The notes: generated by a model from the letters alone, not told the origin. A DNA stretch of 64,000 bases from Pseudofabraea citricarpa (GCA_029641185.1 JAPWGK010000005.1:1364001-1428000), one strand, 5' to 3'; counted from the first letter of the stretch, positions 42,959 to 55,106 are shown. A program made the numbers and translations.

Positions 42959-44715
42959 ATGGGCTTCTATTATCTGATCCTAGCGGTCTCGACATATGTG
43001 ATATACTGCCTCGGCCTGGCAATCTACCGCTTATACTTTCATCCTCTAGCAGGATTTCCTGGTTCAAAAGTTGCAGCTTTGAGTCTGTGGCATGAATTCT
43101 ACTACGATGTTATTAAGAGGGGCCAGTTCATGTGGAAGATCCGTGCGATGCATGAGTGTTACGGTAAGCAACGGCTCGTCCCACCTTGGCATGTCACATT
43201 CCACCAACGAGGCTAATAAGTGGCTACGCAGGACCCATAATTAGGATCAATCCCAACGAGCTCCATATTGACGATCCAGAGTACTATGACGAGATCTATG
43301 GATCTACTACCAGGAAAAGAGACAAGTATGGACCTTGGGTTGTCACCTCTGGTACTCCTGCATCAGTCTTTGCAACAGTCGAACATGATCATCATCGAAT
43401 ACGTCGCGGTGCGCTCAATCCATTCTTCTCCAAAAGGGCCGTGACTCAACTCGAGCCTGTCGTGAGAGATAAAGTCGAAAAGCTGGCCTGGCGATTCCAA
43501 AATGCTTCGAAAACCCGGCAAGTGATTAGGACTGATGCTGCCTATACAGCACTTACTATGGATGTTATTAGTCAATATTGCTTCGCAGCTGACGATGACA
43601 TGTTGATGAAAGACGACTTCAATATCGCGTGGAAGGAAACTCTGGTCGGTGCATTTGAAGGAGGTGCTCTTCTGAGGCAGTTCCCATGGTTCTTGACATT
43701 GATGAATGCGATGCCGGATGCACTAGTTAAAATAGGTATGCCGAGTGTGAAGATGATGTTTGAATGGAAGGCCGGCGTACGAAGAAGGGTGGGCCCAATT
43801 TTGAACTTCTCAGAGAATGAGTCAGATCTTGAGAATACTTCACATAGGACAATCTTCCATGAGCTTCGGGATAGTAATTTGCCAGCTAATGAGAAGACAA
43901 TCGACCGACTCTGTGACGAAGGTCAGATATTGACAGGTGCTGGGAGTGAAACAACAGCCCATGCTCTGGCAGTAACAACATGTTATCTGCTTGAAAACAA
44001 GGAGAAGCTGGTGAAATTGAAGCATGAATTGTCAATAGCCATACCGATCGCGACAGATAACGTTTTGTGCTCGAAGTTAGAACAGCTCCCATATCTGGTT
44101 TGTTACCTAGGTATTTCCTCAAGTGTGCACCATGGCCGTGCTGAAATATATTAGTCGGCAGTAATAGCAGAAGGCTTGCGACTCTCACATGGAGCAACTG
44201 TACGGCTTCCAAGAGTTGCAACACAGGAAATACTTCGATACAAAGACTGGGAAATACCTTTCAGAGTGAGGCACTCCTTGGCAGCATCGTTACTCGACTA
44301 ACAAAGAATAGACGCCGGTCAGCTCAAGTTCTTACTTTATACTAATGAATCCAAAGATATTCTCAGAACCCGAAAGGTTCCTTCCGGAACGTTGGTTGTT
44401 GAGTGGCGAATCGGAGTATAACCATGCTCTCCACAAAAAACACTTGATAAATTTTGGACGGGGGAGTAGGCAATGTTTGGGAATGAAGTTCGTCACTCTG
44501 GTAACCAACACAAGGAATCCTCACTGACTTTATTGGCTAGCCTTGCATACGCTGAATTGTACCTAGCTCTTGCTACTATCATTCGCCGATTCGAGCTGGA
44601 GCTGTACGAGACATCTATTGAAGATGTCAAGATGGCGCATGATTTCTTTACCGCGATCCCCAGGTTGGACTCCAAAGGAGTAAGAATTGTCGTTACGGGT
44701 GAGACAAATGTGTGA
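42959..44715 (+). CDS. Cytochrome P450 monooxygenase
   Basis: Five exons (42959-43163, 43232-44097, 44155-44265, 44312-44487, 44541-44715) give a 510-residue P450. The ATG at 42959 opens a membrane anchor (YYLILAVSTYVIYCLGLAIY); frames reaching further upstream start with GTG. Visible motifs: I-helix GAGSETTAH, K-helix ExxR in AEGLRLSHG (about E363-R366), PERF-type FSEPERFLPERW, and the haem loop FGRGSRQCLGMN with ligand Cys449. The last intron splits the haem loop right after GM; the join gives NLAYAELYLALA. It resembles trichodiene-oxygenase-like fungal P450s by eye. Substrate is unknown; the neighbouring methyltransferase remnant suggests a former small-molecule pathway. Confidence 0.93.
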
Positions 44716-45893
44716 TACTATGTACTTAGGTAGCCATTTTGAACTCCTTGCGATGAAGGATTGCCCCCTGTGTGTTAATAGGGTCAGTGCTTAGACGTCA
44801 AAGCAATTATACTTCTGTCAACCGGGTAGATTGCCGAGAAGCTATGTGGTCGAAGTAAAGCTGGCTTTTTGTCAACCAAACCATGCCAAGAATCGTAGAT
44901 ATTTCTTAATAATTAGTTGAATCGTAGTTTCTTCATGACTAAGTGTTTTGCAATGTTTATAAGTATGATATTGATAGAGAGGTTGGTTACGCTGCACCCT
45001 ATCTAGCCATTTTTACGACGGACTAAACCCAACCTAGTGATTTGAGTTTGACGAAGGCATTCAAAAGTAACAGCCCATTCAAAAATACTTAGTATAGGAA
45101 CGTACAAGTGACAAATAAGCCAAAAACATATTGTACCTGTCGGAGGACTTCCGCACAATGTAGCATTGCTAAGCGAGCTCCCAAAGCAAGGGAAAGAAGA
45201 TGGCCATCGTTAAACATCCTCAAGTATATCGATGCTCTGCAGGTCTAACTGGATGGGCAAAGTCGTCTCTTGTGGTTTAGCAAGCATGTGATTATTGATG
45301 CTATCGCAACATTCATGCTCGGTACGCGGACCAGACCTTCCACAAGCGGTAAGAAGTCCTGATTAATCGAGGAAGGTCTAGCAACATCGTGCATTATCTG
45401 ACGCGATTGCGACACTTGAGGACAATCAGATAGCGACGATCTCGATTCTTCCAGGCTCTAGGCAAATCAGTGGACGAGCCGGCCTGATAAAGAAAGGGGA
45501 TTATCGCAAAAAATGTCAGTGTCCTCGGTAATGCCGTACCACATTTAGACTGCCGTAACTCTGATGCTTGCACTTTTCGGAAGCGACCTTATTACCGACA
45601 AGTCTCCGATGCAGAATCGGAAGAGGCGAAGAATTCAAGCCAATAGAGATGGCGCCGTGCATTATTTCGTGATATGTGCCCTGGCTATCGACTAGCCACT
45701 GATCTCCTATCAGCAACTCGTCGCTGTGGCTTGTTGAGACTGAACATCGTGCTTCCCTCTTAGCTCTCTCGCACTTCGCTTTTTCTCGCTGCTCGCATGG
45801 ACAGCACCACCTTTTCCAGTGTCGCCCTCATTGACGTGAGCCCCGTGGCGCTCAACTCGACTGTCGTTTGGTGATTCTGGCTTGTCCATCATC
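44716..45893. other. Intergenic, possibly holding a decayed gene
   Basis: About 1.2 kb between P450 and the Pth11-like gene. On the minus strand, a frame at 45716-45516 (SQGTYHEIMHGAISIG) and a stop-interrupted stretch around 45450-45220 (SLSDCPQVSQSRQIMHDVAR, then VRVPSMNVAIASIITCL) look faintly protein-like but match no family I know. I do not call a gene. Confidence 0.4.
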
Positions 45894-47447
45894 ATGACGG
45901 CGTGTATCGAAGACTGTACCGTCCTCACGGGCGCGACTACCAACGGTACGCTGTGGATCGGCGGCTATGACCCCGATGCCCCAGTACCGTATTGGCACCA
46001 ACACATGGAACTCGTGACCCTCTGTGTTGCCAACTCTCTGACAGGTAAAGCACTCTTTTGAATTTTGATAATCGCATCGCAGCATGTTTCTCGGCCTCTC
46101 CGTAATCTAACTTCTTGTTAGCTATTGTCATGGTGGCCAGGATATGGTATCGTTGGGCCCGGTTGAGACGATTGAAAGCCGACGACAAGTGCATGATAAT
46201 AGCAGGTGTAAGCACTCGCAATCGCAATTAACACTCTAATTGACTGACCAACCTAAGCTGTTTCTTCTACCATATACCGCTTGTCAAATTGGGACATACA
46301 TATATGGCAGCGGGCTGCACATGGTGAATGTTCGGGATGAATGGCTTGAGAAGCATTGGCGAGTAAGACATTTCTTTCAGAACAAGCATAGAAATTAAGT
46401 ACTAATGACGACTCAGTATACACCTGGGTGGGCTGGTTATTATATAGTAACGAGTTTCATAAAGTTGTCTGTCTGTCTGTGCTTCATCGAGATTTGTAGG
46501 TTTTTTTCGTAGCCAAGAGATGATCAGAGCTAATGAGAATAGTGCCTCATCATTTGAAGGGACTTAGATACTCAGTCTACGGACTCTGTGCCCTGATTTT
46601 CAGCTTGGGTGCTACGATGACATTTGCGTGGCTATTTCAATGTACGCCAGTGGAAAGTAACTTTCTATGGAGCGTTCAATCCTCATCCTGTTTGAATTAC
46701 GATATTTTGAGATGGTGTAAGTTACTGTAAACTCAATAATCATTTATCCGATGCTGATATCCACAGTATGGATCGCTATTAGTATACCGATAGACTTTGT
46801 GTTGCTCTTCGTGCCATGGAGGCTTCTCCAGAAGCTGCTGCTACAAGAGCATGAAAGACGGATTCTGAAGTTAGTCTTTAGTGCTACGTTTTTAGGAACG
46901 ATAACTTGGTATGTTGGCACAAATCACGCTCTCTCTCTACCAATTCTCAGACGGATTTTCTAATTAGTCTTAGCATACTTGGGGCATACGGCGTGTATGA
47001 GAATCGAACATCAGCACAACTCGACGCCTACTACCAAGAAACAATTTTCCTCATGCTCAACAATATTGAAATCACCATGTACACACTGGGTGCATCTTTT
47101 CCCGGTAAGTGCTACCATTTTGCGTTGAAGAAAAAGCTATTAATTCAATAATAGTCCTCTCTAGATATCTGGTTGCCCGAGCTGCTCCTAGCCACAATAC
47201 GCTCCGAGAACAGAACTCAAATTTCTCATCCTGGGCCCGGCGAATCCCAGACATGTTTCGGAACATGACTACGCACGCAAATATCTCTCAGCCCGGGTCT
47301 GATACTGTGCAGATACGGACAATGGCAGAAAGCGTGGAACGCTCGACATCGACCAACAATATATCTGCTGGGTCACAGAACTCGCACATCACAAACATAA
47401 CACCAGCGAAGCAAAGAAATGATCAAGAATGGGGGAGACCAGAATGA
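45894..47447 (+). CDS. Pth11-like (fungal rhodopsin-fold) membrane protein
   Basis: Eight exons (45894-46044, 46122-46207, 46258-46362, 46417-46499, 46538-46716, 46767-46908, 46968-47104, 47155-47447) give 391 residues. It has about seven hydrophobic segments and the hallmarks of the large fungal integral-membrane family related to Pth11: KADDKCMIIAG after helix 2, YYIVTSFIKLSVCLCFIEI, a WLFQCTPVESNF extracellular loop, and IDFVLLFVPWRLL. The C-terminal 95 residues are polar and Ser/Asn/Thr-rich, probably a cytosolic tail. No CFEM domain is visible. Members act as receptors or are common passengers in metabolite clusters. The small exons, especially exon 4-5 joining across a 38-nt intron, are the least certain. 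Confidence 0.82.
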
Positions 47448-47566
47448 TTGAATCTCACTGCCAAGATGCAAAGCAACAATTCCTTCCTACTGGCAAGACC
47501 ACTGCCCTTTTACACGCTCAATCTGAGAGTACAGCCTTTATGTTTCTTGAAAACATATTACGGAAA

Positions 47567-48568
47567 TTATGGTTCGACTGAGAAGGCCTTGCCTCCCGCT
47601 TCAGCATCAACCGCCATACTTTCCTTGAGCCCACAGACATTGAAGATGAATTGTGGAGTCAGCTTGGGATCATGATCCATCCTGCCCGTCTTCTTCAACT
47701 TCTCAAATTGATCTTTGATAGGTTGGTAGGCGGCATTGATCGAGGCCAGAGGATGAATGATGAGGCGGAATCCGATATCCTGGGCCTCATCAACAGATAC
47801 TGTAGGAGTGATTCCACCCTCGACCATATTCAAGAGCAAGGGCCAGGGAGCGAGGTCTCTGACCGCAGTCTTAAACATATCGACCGAAGTCATACCTTCG
47901 AGAAAGCCCACATCAGCACCCAGATCCCTCACGAATCTGAGTCTCCGAATTGCCTCATCATAGCCCAAGCCCTGCAACGCATCAGTGCGGGCGATAATGA
48001 CGATATCGCTCCCGATGCTCTTCCTCGCATTCACCGCGGCCCTGATGCGGCTCGCGAAGACGTCGAGATCAACGACCTCTTTCCCACCCAGATGCCCACA
48101 GCGCTTCGTCTGCACCTGGTCTTCGATGTGCAGACCAGCAACGCCCGCGCGCGCGTACTGCTCCACGGTGCGAGCCACCATAATCGGTCCGCCGTACCCG
48201 GTATCTGCATCTGCGATCAACGGCGTCTGCGGGTCGATGCTGGCGATCATTTCGGCATGGGCCCGCATGTCTGCTTGTGTGGCTATGCCCAGATCGGCGT
48301 GCCCGAGTCGTGATGCTGTTGTGCCTGCTCCGGTCTTTTCGAGCGTGGTTTTATCTATCAGAGAAGTGGGACATAGATATAGAGGATAAGCTGGGCGGCT
48401 TCAAGAGGGAATACTCACCATGTACAGAGCCTCAAACCCTACCGAAAGTGCTATCCGCGCCGAGAAACCATCATAGACACCTGGACAGAGCAAGATATCC
48501 TTCGAAGTCTCTAGGAAACGGCGTAGTTTCGTCGCCGGTGCTGCTGATTGCGGAAGATGCTCCGTCAT
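47567..48568 (-). CDS. PEP mutase / isocitrate lyase superfamily enzyme
   Basis: Two exons (48568-48419 and 48334-47567) give 305 residues. The fold family covers methylisocitrate lyase, oxaloacetate hydrolase and carboxy-PEP mutase. Visible: LCPGVYDGFSARIA near residue 30, ADADTGYGG near 91 (metal site), and the loop TKRCGHLGGKEV with catalytic Cys129. A KRCGH loop marks C-C bond lyases or hydrolases rather than phosphonate mutases. IIARTDAL and FLEGMTSVD follow in the barrel. Length fits the short bacterial-type 2-methylisocitrate-lyase-like group, not fungal isocitrate lyase (over 500 residues). It is convergent with the Pth11-like gene, 119 bp apart. Confidence 0.9.
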
Positions 48569-49609
48569 GGCGAAGTTGCAATCAGTACCTATATTGTACG
48601 AAAAAGAAAGAAAGAACCAGCAATAAGAAATATATTAAGAGCTCGGTGCGCTTTCTTCTCGGATCTTGAGACTGAGATTTGATCTTTCGGATTTTGAGAC
48701 TTGGCTAGTTTATATATGCAATCAGTAGACCGAGAACGGAGTTCCGATGGAGCATCCGGTACTCACCTAGGAATCAATCACATCTTTTTACCCCTCCTTT
48801 TTTTGTTTTAGTTACCTAGCTACCTAGGGATGTTTACCGTTTACCGTTTACCCCACCCCACCTTGACTAAAGTACCTGAACCTGAGCAGATTGCTATTTA
48901 CCTCTAAACCCCGCCCTGGCCAAACAATTCCGCGAACCAATAATATTAAAAGAACCATCCATACACAGACGGCATTTCTTTTATGAGTAGGCAAGCTAGA
49001 GGAAGTCCCTGTACTGTTTTACCGAGCACTCCCAGTTCTGACCCTAAATTTACAAAAATCGGGTTTACCAGAGGTTTCTTGTTGGATTTTGGTGTCTCGT
49101 TACCGTATGAGTTCTTGTTGTCAGTTTATAATATTAATAAGAAACGGGAAAATTCCACACCGAAAACCGGTGGCACAGAATTCTGGGACAGTTTAAAGTG
49201 GGCTTGATAATTGAGTCCACAGACCCGCTCTTGTTCTCCTCTTTATCTATCTCCGAAGGCGCGTGAACGTAAAGTCATTCACAAGGTATGTCACGGTAAC
49301 GCTTGTTACTGCTGGTACAACTTGAGCATACAATGGTTGATAGAATTGTGCTGGCTAAGCGAGGAAGCGACTGAATCGTGGAGTCCCATATTTCGTCTCG
49401 AGTGATTTATTAACATTATGGCTATGTGCATATACAAGTTTCTCGTTCCAAAAAAACCCCCGATCCGTATGAGACAGGGTGAGAATGCCACCATATACAC
49501 TTTTGTCAGACCAAGCGATGCAGAGGCCCCATACCGAACGCCTATTGAATGCTTTTCCCTCCCTACTGTGTCGGGACGAATCGTATGCTATGAATTTGTA
49601 CAAATATGA
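48569..49609. other. Intergenic, left border of the carotenoid cluster
   Basis: About 1.04 kb with the promoter of the lyase gene and the 3' flank of carX. A GTTTACC tandem lies at 48832-48852, and CCTAGCTACCTAGG-like palindromic sequence just before it. The frames at 49306-49742 on both strands are unsupported. Confidence 0.5.
48832..48852. repeat. 7-bp tandem repeat (three copies)
   Basis: Three perfect copies of GTTTACC, about 265 bp upstream of the lyase ATG. Confidence 0.8.
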
Positions 49610-51736
49610 TCAACCAACAGCTTCCAAGAGCCAACTCCGAACGCTCATCCATGCGTTCATAAAAATCCCACCATTTTCTATATCATCAAAAGCCTTGCCC
49701 TGTAGCGTTGGTAGATGGCGAATCGTCTCAACTGGTCGCTGATTCAAGATCTCTTCTTCAGAAAACCAGTTCCCGTGCAAGCCGTATGGAACACGTTGCG
49801 GGAGAGTGATTTTGCACACCACTTCCTTCATGCCTCTCGCTTCAATGACCCATAACTCGCTTTTCGACCCAGGAAGGGCGTTGCCTCTCTCATCAAGCTG
49901 ACGCTCGTCAAAGACGTAGGTAAGAATCCAACCATCGTCCTCACTGGTTGAATTCCGTCTAGGAACGAATCGGGATTCTTGCGCATAAATACCAGATGGC
50001 ATCTTGAAGACCTTGATAGGATCATAAGGGTCGTTGCAAGCGAGGACCTCAGCTACAGTGCGATTATCGACGCAGCCAGTAATTGGTGCTGGAGGGTTCG
50101 ATATGCCACGAGAGATTAGGGCCGACACATCTACTTTGACCAGGGAATCAATTTTTACAGCTCTTCCGAGGGCCGCACCAAAAGTACTGTCCGATACAGA
50201 ACATCCATAAATGTAGCGAGCAGCAGTCATAGACTTAGAATCAGCAAGCGAAGGGAACTCGAATGGGATTGCGGTAAGGGCCCATTGATGATTTATGGCA
50301 TTCCAAGGAGATTCGAGAGAAAATTGGTAGTAATAAAGACGACATTGTTCCTCTTCTGGTTCGTAAGCGAGCGATGAAGTTGGTTTTGGTGTTGGTGCGG
50401 CAATATCACCTGCGCTGAAAACAAGTGAAGCACTCGTGAGTCTGCAGGCTAACATATTCACAGCGGTTGTTTCTAATAACTGCGAATCTTGGTTGAGAGA
50501 CACCTCGTCCCACGTATTTGCTGTATGAAATATACAACAAGGATTCGTTTCGAACCAGCGAATAGCTTGAGGTTTCCATCTTGGGAAAACTCCAAATCTT
50601 GAGCGACCAGAAGGATCATACGACACCACAGGCTCGTTTCGCGCAAGATTTCTAGGATCCAACGAAAGAGGTAAATCCATGATAACCGTGTGATTCAACG
50701 AAACTCCAAAATCGTGCATCATCTTAGGAGACTTGACTCCTGGAACTCCGGCATTAATAAGTCGGCGAGGACTTTCAACAGATAAATTAGTTCGCGTACT
50801 GGGTATAATTGAGTAATTCACAAATGGCGCAAGAAAAGTCGAGTGGAAAAGCACCAGCTCATTCGTAATTGGGTCAATGCGAGGGTGCGCAGTCGTCCAT
50901 TCCTTCATGAAGCTGAGGATGCCAGCACCACCAAAGCCAGGACCGGAACTTTGGTTCGCATCTAATTCTCCTTCGGCTGTAAGTCCGTTAAACCAGCCGA
51001 CTGTCTCCAGACCTGGCAGCAGCACTCTAATAGGTGGTCCGCTTTCGCAGGTTGCCAATGCTCTCCCATCATGGTATAAGATACCAGTGTTTGCAACGCT
51101 GATTTTCTTGATTGTCTGAAGCGAACCAGCAAGATTTGAGAGGACAACGAGAAAGATGGTTCGGAATATTCGGGCAATGATGGTAATTAGCGATGAGGCA
51201 GGGTTGACAAGAGTCGCGATGCTGGGAAGGATGGGCAATCGTAACGAGGGAGTAGAAACCGTCGACAGGTATGCATCAGTGAGAATATACTGATTCACAA
51301 ACTCCGGCTGTATATCTCCATTTTCCATTCTTCGAAATGCGACGCCGCTCAACATGCCATCGCCATCAAACCAGTGAGCATCCCTTCCCAAGTCCTCATT
51401 TGTCACCGGATTTCCTCCATTGCGCACATACTCGCCACCAGCAAGTTCTTTGGGGATGCGACCAGTGTATGAACAGGCAATGAGGGGCTGCACGCGGTGA
51501 ATTGGGGCGAAGTTGCCGTGTAGATATGGGTGAGGCTTCTCCGACCTGACTTTCTCATCGGCGACCGTCATGAATACCAACCTGAAGAAGAGGAGGATGG
51601 TCGTTGGTAATGTTATCCAGGAGAATGCATGGAACCTGTTTGTTGCAATTCCCAGAAGATGAATATCTGCAAGTACGAGTCCAAGCAAGAGGAACAGCAC
51701 TTGCTGGAGAGGATACTCAGGCGACTCCACCCCCAT
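49610..51736 (-). CDS. carX: Carotenoid cleavage oxygenase, retinal-forming (CarX-like)
   Basis: An intronless 708-residue carotenoid oxygenase. In Fusarium, CarX cleaves beta-carotene centrally into two retinal molecules and lies in the same cluster as carRA, carB and the opsin gene; length (about 700) and context match. Two hydrophobic stretches at the N-terminus (VLFLLLGLVLADIHLLG and LPTTILLFFRLVFM) suggest membrane anchoring. Iron-binding histidines are visible at about H286 (TAHPRID), H341 (MMHDFGV), H405 (IFHTANTWDE) and H655 (GLHGNW). Family landmarks include HWFDGDGMLSG and SPKMMHDFG. CarT, the torulene-cleaving relative, is the main alternative, but cluster position favours CarX. 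Confidence 0.92.
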   Translation of the reverse strand: MGVESPEYPLQQVLFLLLGLVLADIHLLGIATNRFHAFSWITLPTTILLFFRLVFMTVADEKVRSEKPHPYLHGNFAPIHRVQPLIACSYTGRIPKELAGGEYVRNGGNPVTNEDLGRDAHWFDGDGMLSGVAFRRMENGDIQPEFVNQYILTDAYLSTVSTPSLRLPILPSIATLVNPASSLITIIARIFRTIFLVVLSNLAGSLQTIKKISVANTGILYHDGRALATCESGPPIRVLLPGLETVGWFNGLTAEGELDANQSSGPGFGGAGILSFMKEWTTAHPRIDPITNELVLFHSTFLAPFVNYSIIPSTRTNLSVESPRRLINAGVPGVKSPKMMHDFGVSLNHTVIMDLPLSLDPRNLARNEPVVSYDPSGRSRFGVFPRWKPQAIRWFETNPCCIFHTANTWDEVSLNQDSQLLETTAVNMLACRLTSASLVFSAGDIAAPTPKPTSSLAYEPEEEQCRLYYYQFSLESPWNAINHQWALTAIPFEFPSLADSKSMTAARYIYGCSVSDSTFGAALGRAVKIDSLVKVDVSALISRGISNPPAPITGCVDNRTVAEVLACNDPYDPIKVFKMPSGIYAQESRFVPRRNSTSEDDGWILTYVFDERQLDERGNALPGSKSELWVIEARGMKEVVCKITLPQRVPYGLHGNWFSEEEILNQRPVETIRHLPTLQGKAFDDIENGGIFMNAWMSVRSWLLEAVG

Positions 51737-52808
51737 GACGGGCAGCTAGAAAAGTATGATGAAATCGATTTCGGGTAGTAGTGCTGCGGGCATACCTGCA
51801 CGCCTCGGGCAGTTGCTTGTTGGACAGTGGACAGTAGTGGACAGCAGCTTGTTATTTGTGCTGCTGGGCAGGCTGATGTCAAGCGGGGAGACTGGACGAC
51901 GGTCTTGGACTGAAGAATGCTTGGAAGGCGTCGGTCGTTGTGTTTTCCATTGCTTCCGCTGCGAACGTGACAGGCTGATACACTTCTGGCTGGGGATGCC
52001 CATGACGACAGCTGGAGAGGAGAGGAGTGGAGTGAGTATGAGGCATGTCTGTCGAGCCGATCTGGGTTGTGAGGGTGACGAAATGCTGTGTTGGTAGATC
52101 CCGGTAATTCTAGTTCCACCTCGTACAGTAGTCCACAGACCCCTGTCGTCTACAGTATCGACCCCTCAGTTGATCCTCAACCCTCGACCCTCAACCCTGT
52201 ACATTTCCCACCCACAAGTAATGGAACACATCATGGCAAACTCACTTTGCCCAATGCCGAATCCGAAACCTCGATTCCCTGAGCTCCGACGGGGTCATGG
52301 CAATCTGAACATCAACAGCGAACAGCGACACACAATTATTATTGGCAACACACTGTGGACCACGACCATAGAGCTCTCAGACCAATCACTTGACAATGCT
52401 GCTTTTATTTAATTCAAGGCCTGCCCAATGCCTTCGAGGTGTTTGGGGCATTGGGAGCATTGAGAGCATTGGAGCACTGGTGGAGAAGGACCAAAGAGTC
52501 GTGAGCAATCTAACACCGGTTGCACCTCCTGCTGCCGCCACAAGCTAGACCTGCGGTACAACAGCATTGGCTGATCCAGCCATCCTTTCCAGGCACTGGC
52601 TTCTGGTTGGCGAAAGCAAAAGTCGAAGCAAGGCAGACATCTGTCGGATTCCGCGGCCGACCTTTTTTTCTACAGCCTTGTGTTGGCACGTTGAGTAACT
52701 TGAGCTTCCTCATACAAACCCTCATTGCTCATTTAGCCACCCTTTGTTATACACTGATCATGTTCTGTCGTGAGTTGATGTAACATCCTCAAATTAACGG
52801 GCGCAATC
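51737..52808. promoter_or_regulatory. Bidirectional promoter, carX / carRA
   Basis: A 1,072-bp gap between divergent carX and carRA. It should hold the signals that co-regulate retinal cleavage and carotene synthesis, which is light-induced in relatives. Short repeats of the form GTAGTGGACAG occur near 51828-51845, CCTCAACCCT copies near 52175-52200, and GAGCATTGAG/GAGCATTGGA copies near 52455-52475. I could not identify a proven light-response element. Confidence 0.5.
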
Positions 52809-54702
52809 ATGGGGTTCGAGTATGCATTGGTGTGAGTTATTGACGTTGCTGTGGTGCGATTGACCATGCTAATGCAATATTATCTAGACACTTAAAGTAT
52901 ACGATTCCACCAGCAATTGCCCTCACTTTCATTTATCGGCCATTCTTCACTCGAATAGACCTGTACAAAATATCGTTTCTCGTCGTCGTTGCCATTGTTT
53001 CGACAATCCCTTGGGACTCCTACCTGATTCGGCGCAAGATATGGACTTATCCTCCCCATGTCATTATCGGACCATCCTTGTTCTCCATACCGGCCGAGGA
53101 AGTGTTTTTCTTCTTCATTCAGACCTACGATACAACGCTTCTTTATCTGCTCCTTAGCAAGCCGATCTTGCATTCAGCGTACATCCGTGGACGAGGTGCA
53201 GGCCAAAAGGTACCATTGAGGAACCGCCGTAATGCTGGTCAGATACTTTTAACCTCGCTCATATGCATAGGAGCTTCGATGCTTTGGGTTGGAGGTAAAG
53301 GAACCTACATGGGCTTGATTTTGACATGGGCGGGGCCATTCGCGCTGTTTCTGTGGTCGGTGTCGTACCAGTTTTTACTTGGCTTGCCTTTCATGAGTAC
53401 TGTTGTGCCCATTGCAGTACCTACTCTATATCTCTGGATAGTGGACACTATTGCCTTAAGGAGAGGAACTTGGTCGATTGAATCTGGTACCAAATTTGGT
53501 ATACACGTATGGGATGGCTTAGAAATCGAAGAAGCGGTCTTCTTCTTGGCGACAAATGTTCTGGTCGTGTTTGGACTTGTTGCATTTGATAATGCAATGG
53601 CAGTTCTCCTGACATTTCCATCATTATTTCCAGTCATACCAGCATTACCTTCGCCGTTTATATTGGTAGAAGCTCTTCTTACCAACACCTCGAAATATGA
53701 TCTTATCAGACTCAGCGGGATCAGCCAAGCATCAATTAGGCTGCAAAAGAAGAGTAGGAGTTTTTATCTAGCCAGCTCGGTATTCACCGGCCGTCTCAGA
53801 ATTGATTTGGTTCTTTTGTGAGTTCTAAACTGAGTTATTGATCACTTTGCTTACTGATATTCAGGTATTCCTTCTGTCGAGTTGCCGATGACCTTGTTGA
53901 CGAATCGAGCACAGATGCCGAAGCTCGGGGATGGATTACGAAACTTACCAAATATCTTGATTTGGCGTATGAATCAGGAGATATGTGCCAGATTCCAGAT
54001 AATCCGAAATTATGTTCATACATCAAGGACAATTTCCCAGAATCGACACAAACTGCCTTAAGACTTCTTCCGGCTCATCTCCTTTCATCTGGGCCACTGT
54101 ATGAGTTGCTCGAAGGGTTTAAGACTGACCTTGAATTCCATAAGAACAGACTGTCCGATGATGGTCGGAAGTTTCCAATTAAGAATGAACGTGAGCTTGA
54201 AAGATACTGTGCATGCGTCGCGGGCACAATAGGCGAATTGTGTTTGGAATTAGTCTTTCACCACACCTCTTCAACCCTTTCAGTTGCACAAAAAGAACAC
54301 CTTATAGACTCGGGTAGTCGAATGGGAATTGCACTTCAACGTGTAAATATTGCCCGTGACATTGCAACTGATGCTACTATCGGGAGGGTATATCTCCCAA
54401 CGACTTGGCTAGAAGAAGCGGGACTTAGTCCTCAAGATGTGCTTAAACGACCCAGCAGTCGTATGATCGAAAATCTGCGTAGCAGATTATTGAAGATGGC
54501 TTTTCTAGAGTACAGAAAAGCACAAGGTGCTCTCTCTAGACTACCTGTAGATGCACGAGCTCCCATGCGAGTAGCCGTAGAGAGTTACATGGAAATTGGC
54601 AGAGTGCTGAGTACCAAGGGCTACAAAGTGAAGGAGGGGAAAGCCACTGTGCCAAAATTAAGGAGGCTGGAGGTTGCGTGGAAAGCGTTGAAAGAAGGTT
54701 AA
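52809..54702 (+). CDS. carRA: Bifunctional lycopene cyclase / phytoene synthase
   Basis: Three exons (52809-52831, 52888-53817, 53865-54702) give 596 residues. The fused enzyme is typical of fungi (al-2, carRA, carRP): the C-terminal domain condenses two geranylgeranyl diphosphates to phytoene, and the N-terminal membrane domain cyclises lycopene ends. The N-terminal half (about 1-240) has six to seven hydrophobic helices and both cyclase motifs, SIPAEEVFFFF near residue 85 and DGLEIEEAVFF near 220. The synthase domain shows the first Asp-rich motif RVADDLVDE right after the second intron and the second as NIARDIATD. The first exon is only 23 nt. It is divergent from carX, so joint control is likely. 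Confidence 0.96.
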
Positions 54703-55106
54703 TTATAACGAGGCAGTTTGAAATCATCAATTGATTAACTTTATTCCTTTACTTATGTTGAACACTGAAATTGATAAGTTGGTATGACCTTTCCCTTTAA
54801 AACGGCTGGGCCCATTCCCTAAACCTCCCTTCTCTTAGCAGATTTCGGATTTAAGGACATTAGAATAGCATTCTTAGAGTGTTATGTAGATTGGCTTCAA
54901 AGAGATTAAGTGCTATTCGAGTAATTATAAGCTTTCTGGTATCTGTTTTGTACGCACGGAGTAACACATCTGCAAATTTAAAGTTTGATTTTGACTTGCT
55001 ATTCAGCCGCTTACATAGTTGACTCGCTTACAATTAAAAATCAACACGTTGGACTTGCTTATTAGAAAGAATTTACACGATCAGTAGAATAGACGTACCC
55101 CCTAGT
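54703..55106. other. Intergenic, AT-rich
   Basis: About 400 bp between the convergent 3' ends of carRA and the kinase-like gene. It is AT-rich with no open frame of note. Confidence 0.5.

Noticed and set aside
49610..51736. Torulene-cleaving CarT as identity of the oxygenase
   Set aside because: Length, N-terminal membrane stretches and position in the carRA-carB-opsin cluster fit CarX better, though only activity would settle it.
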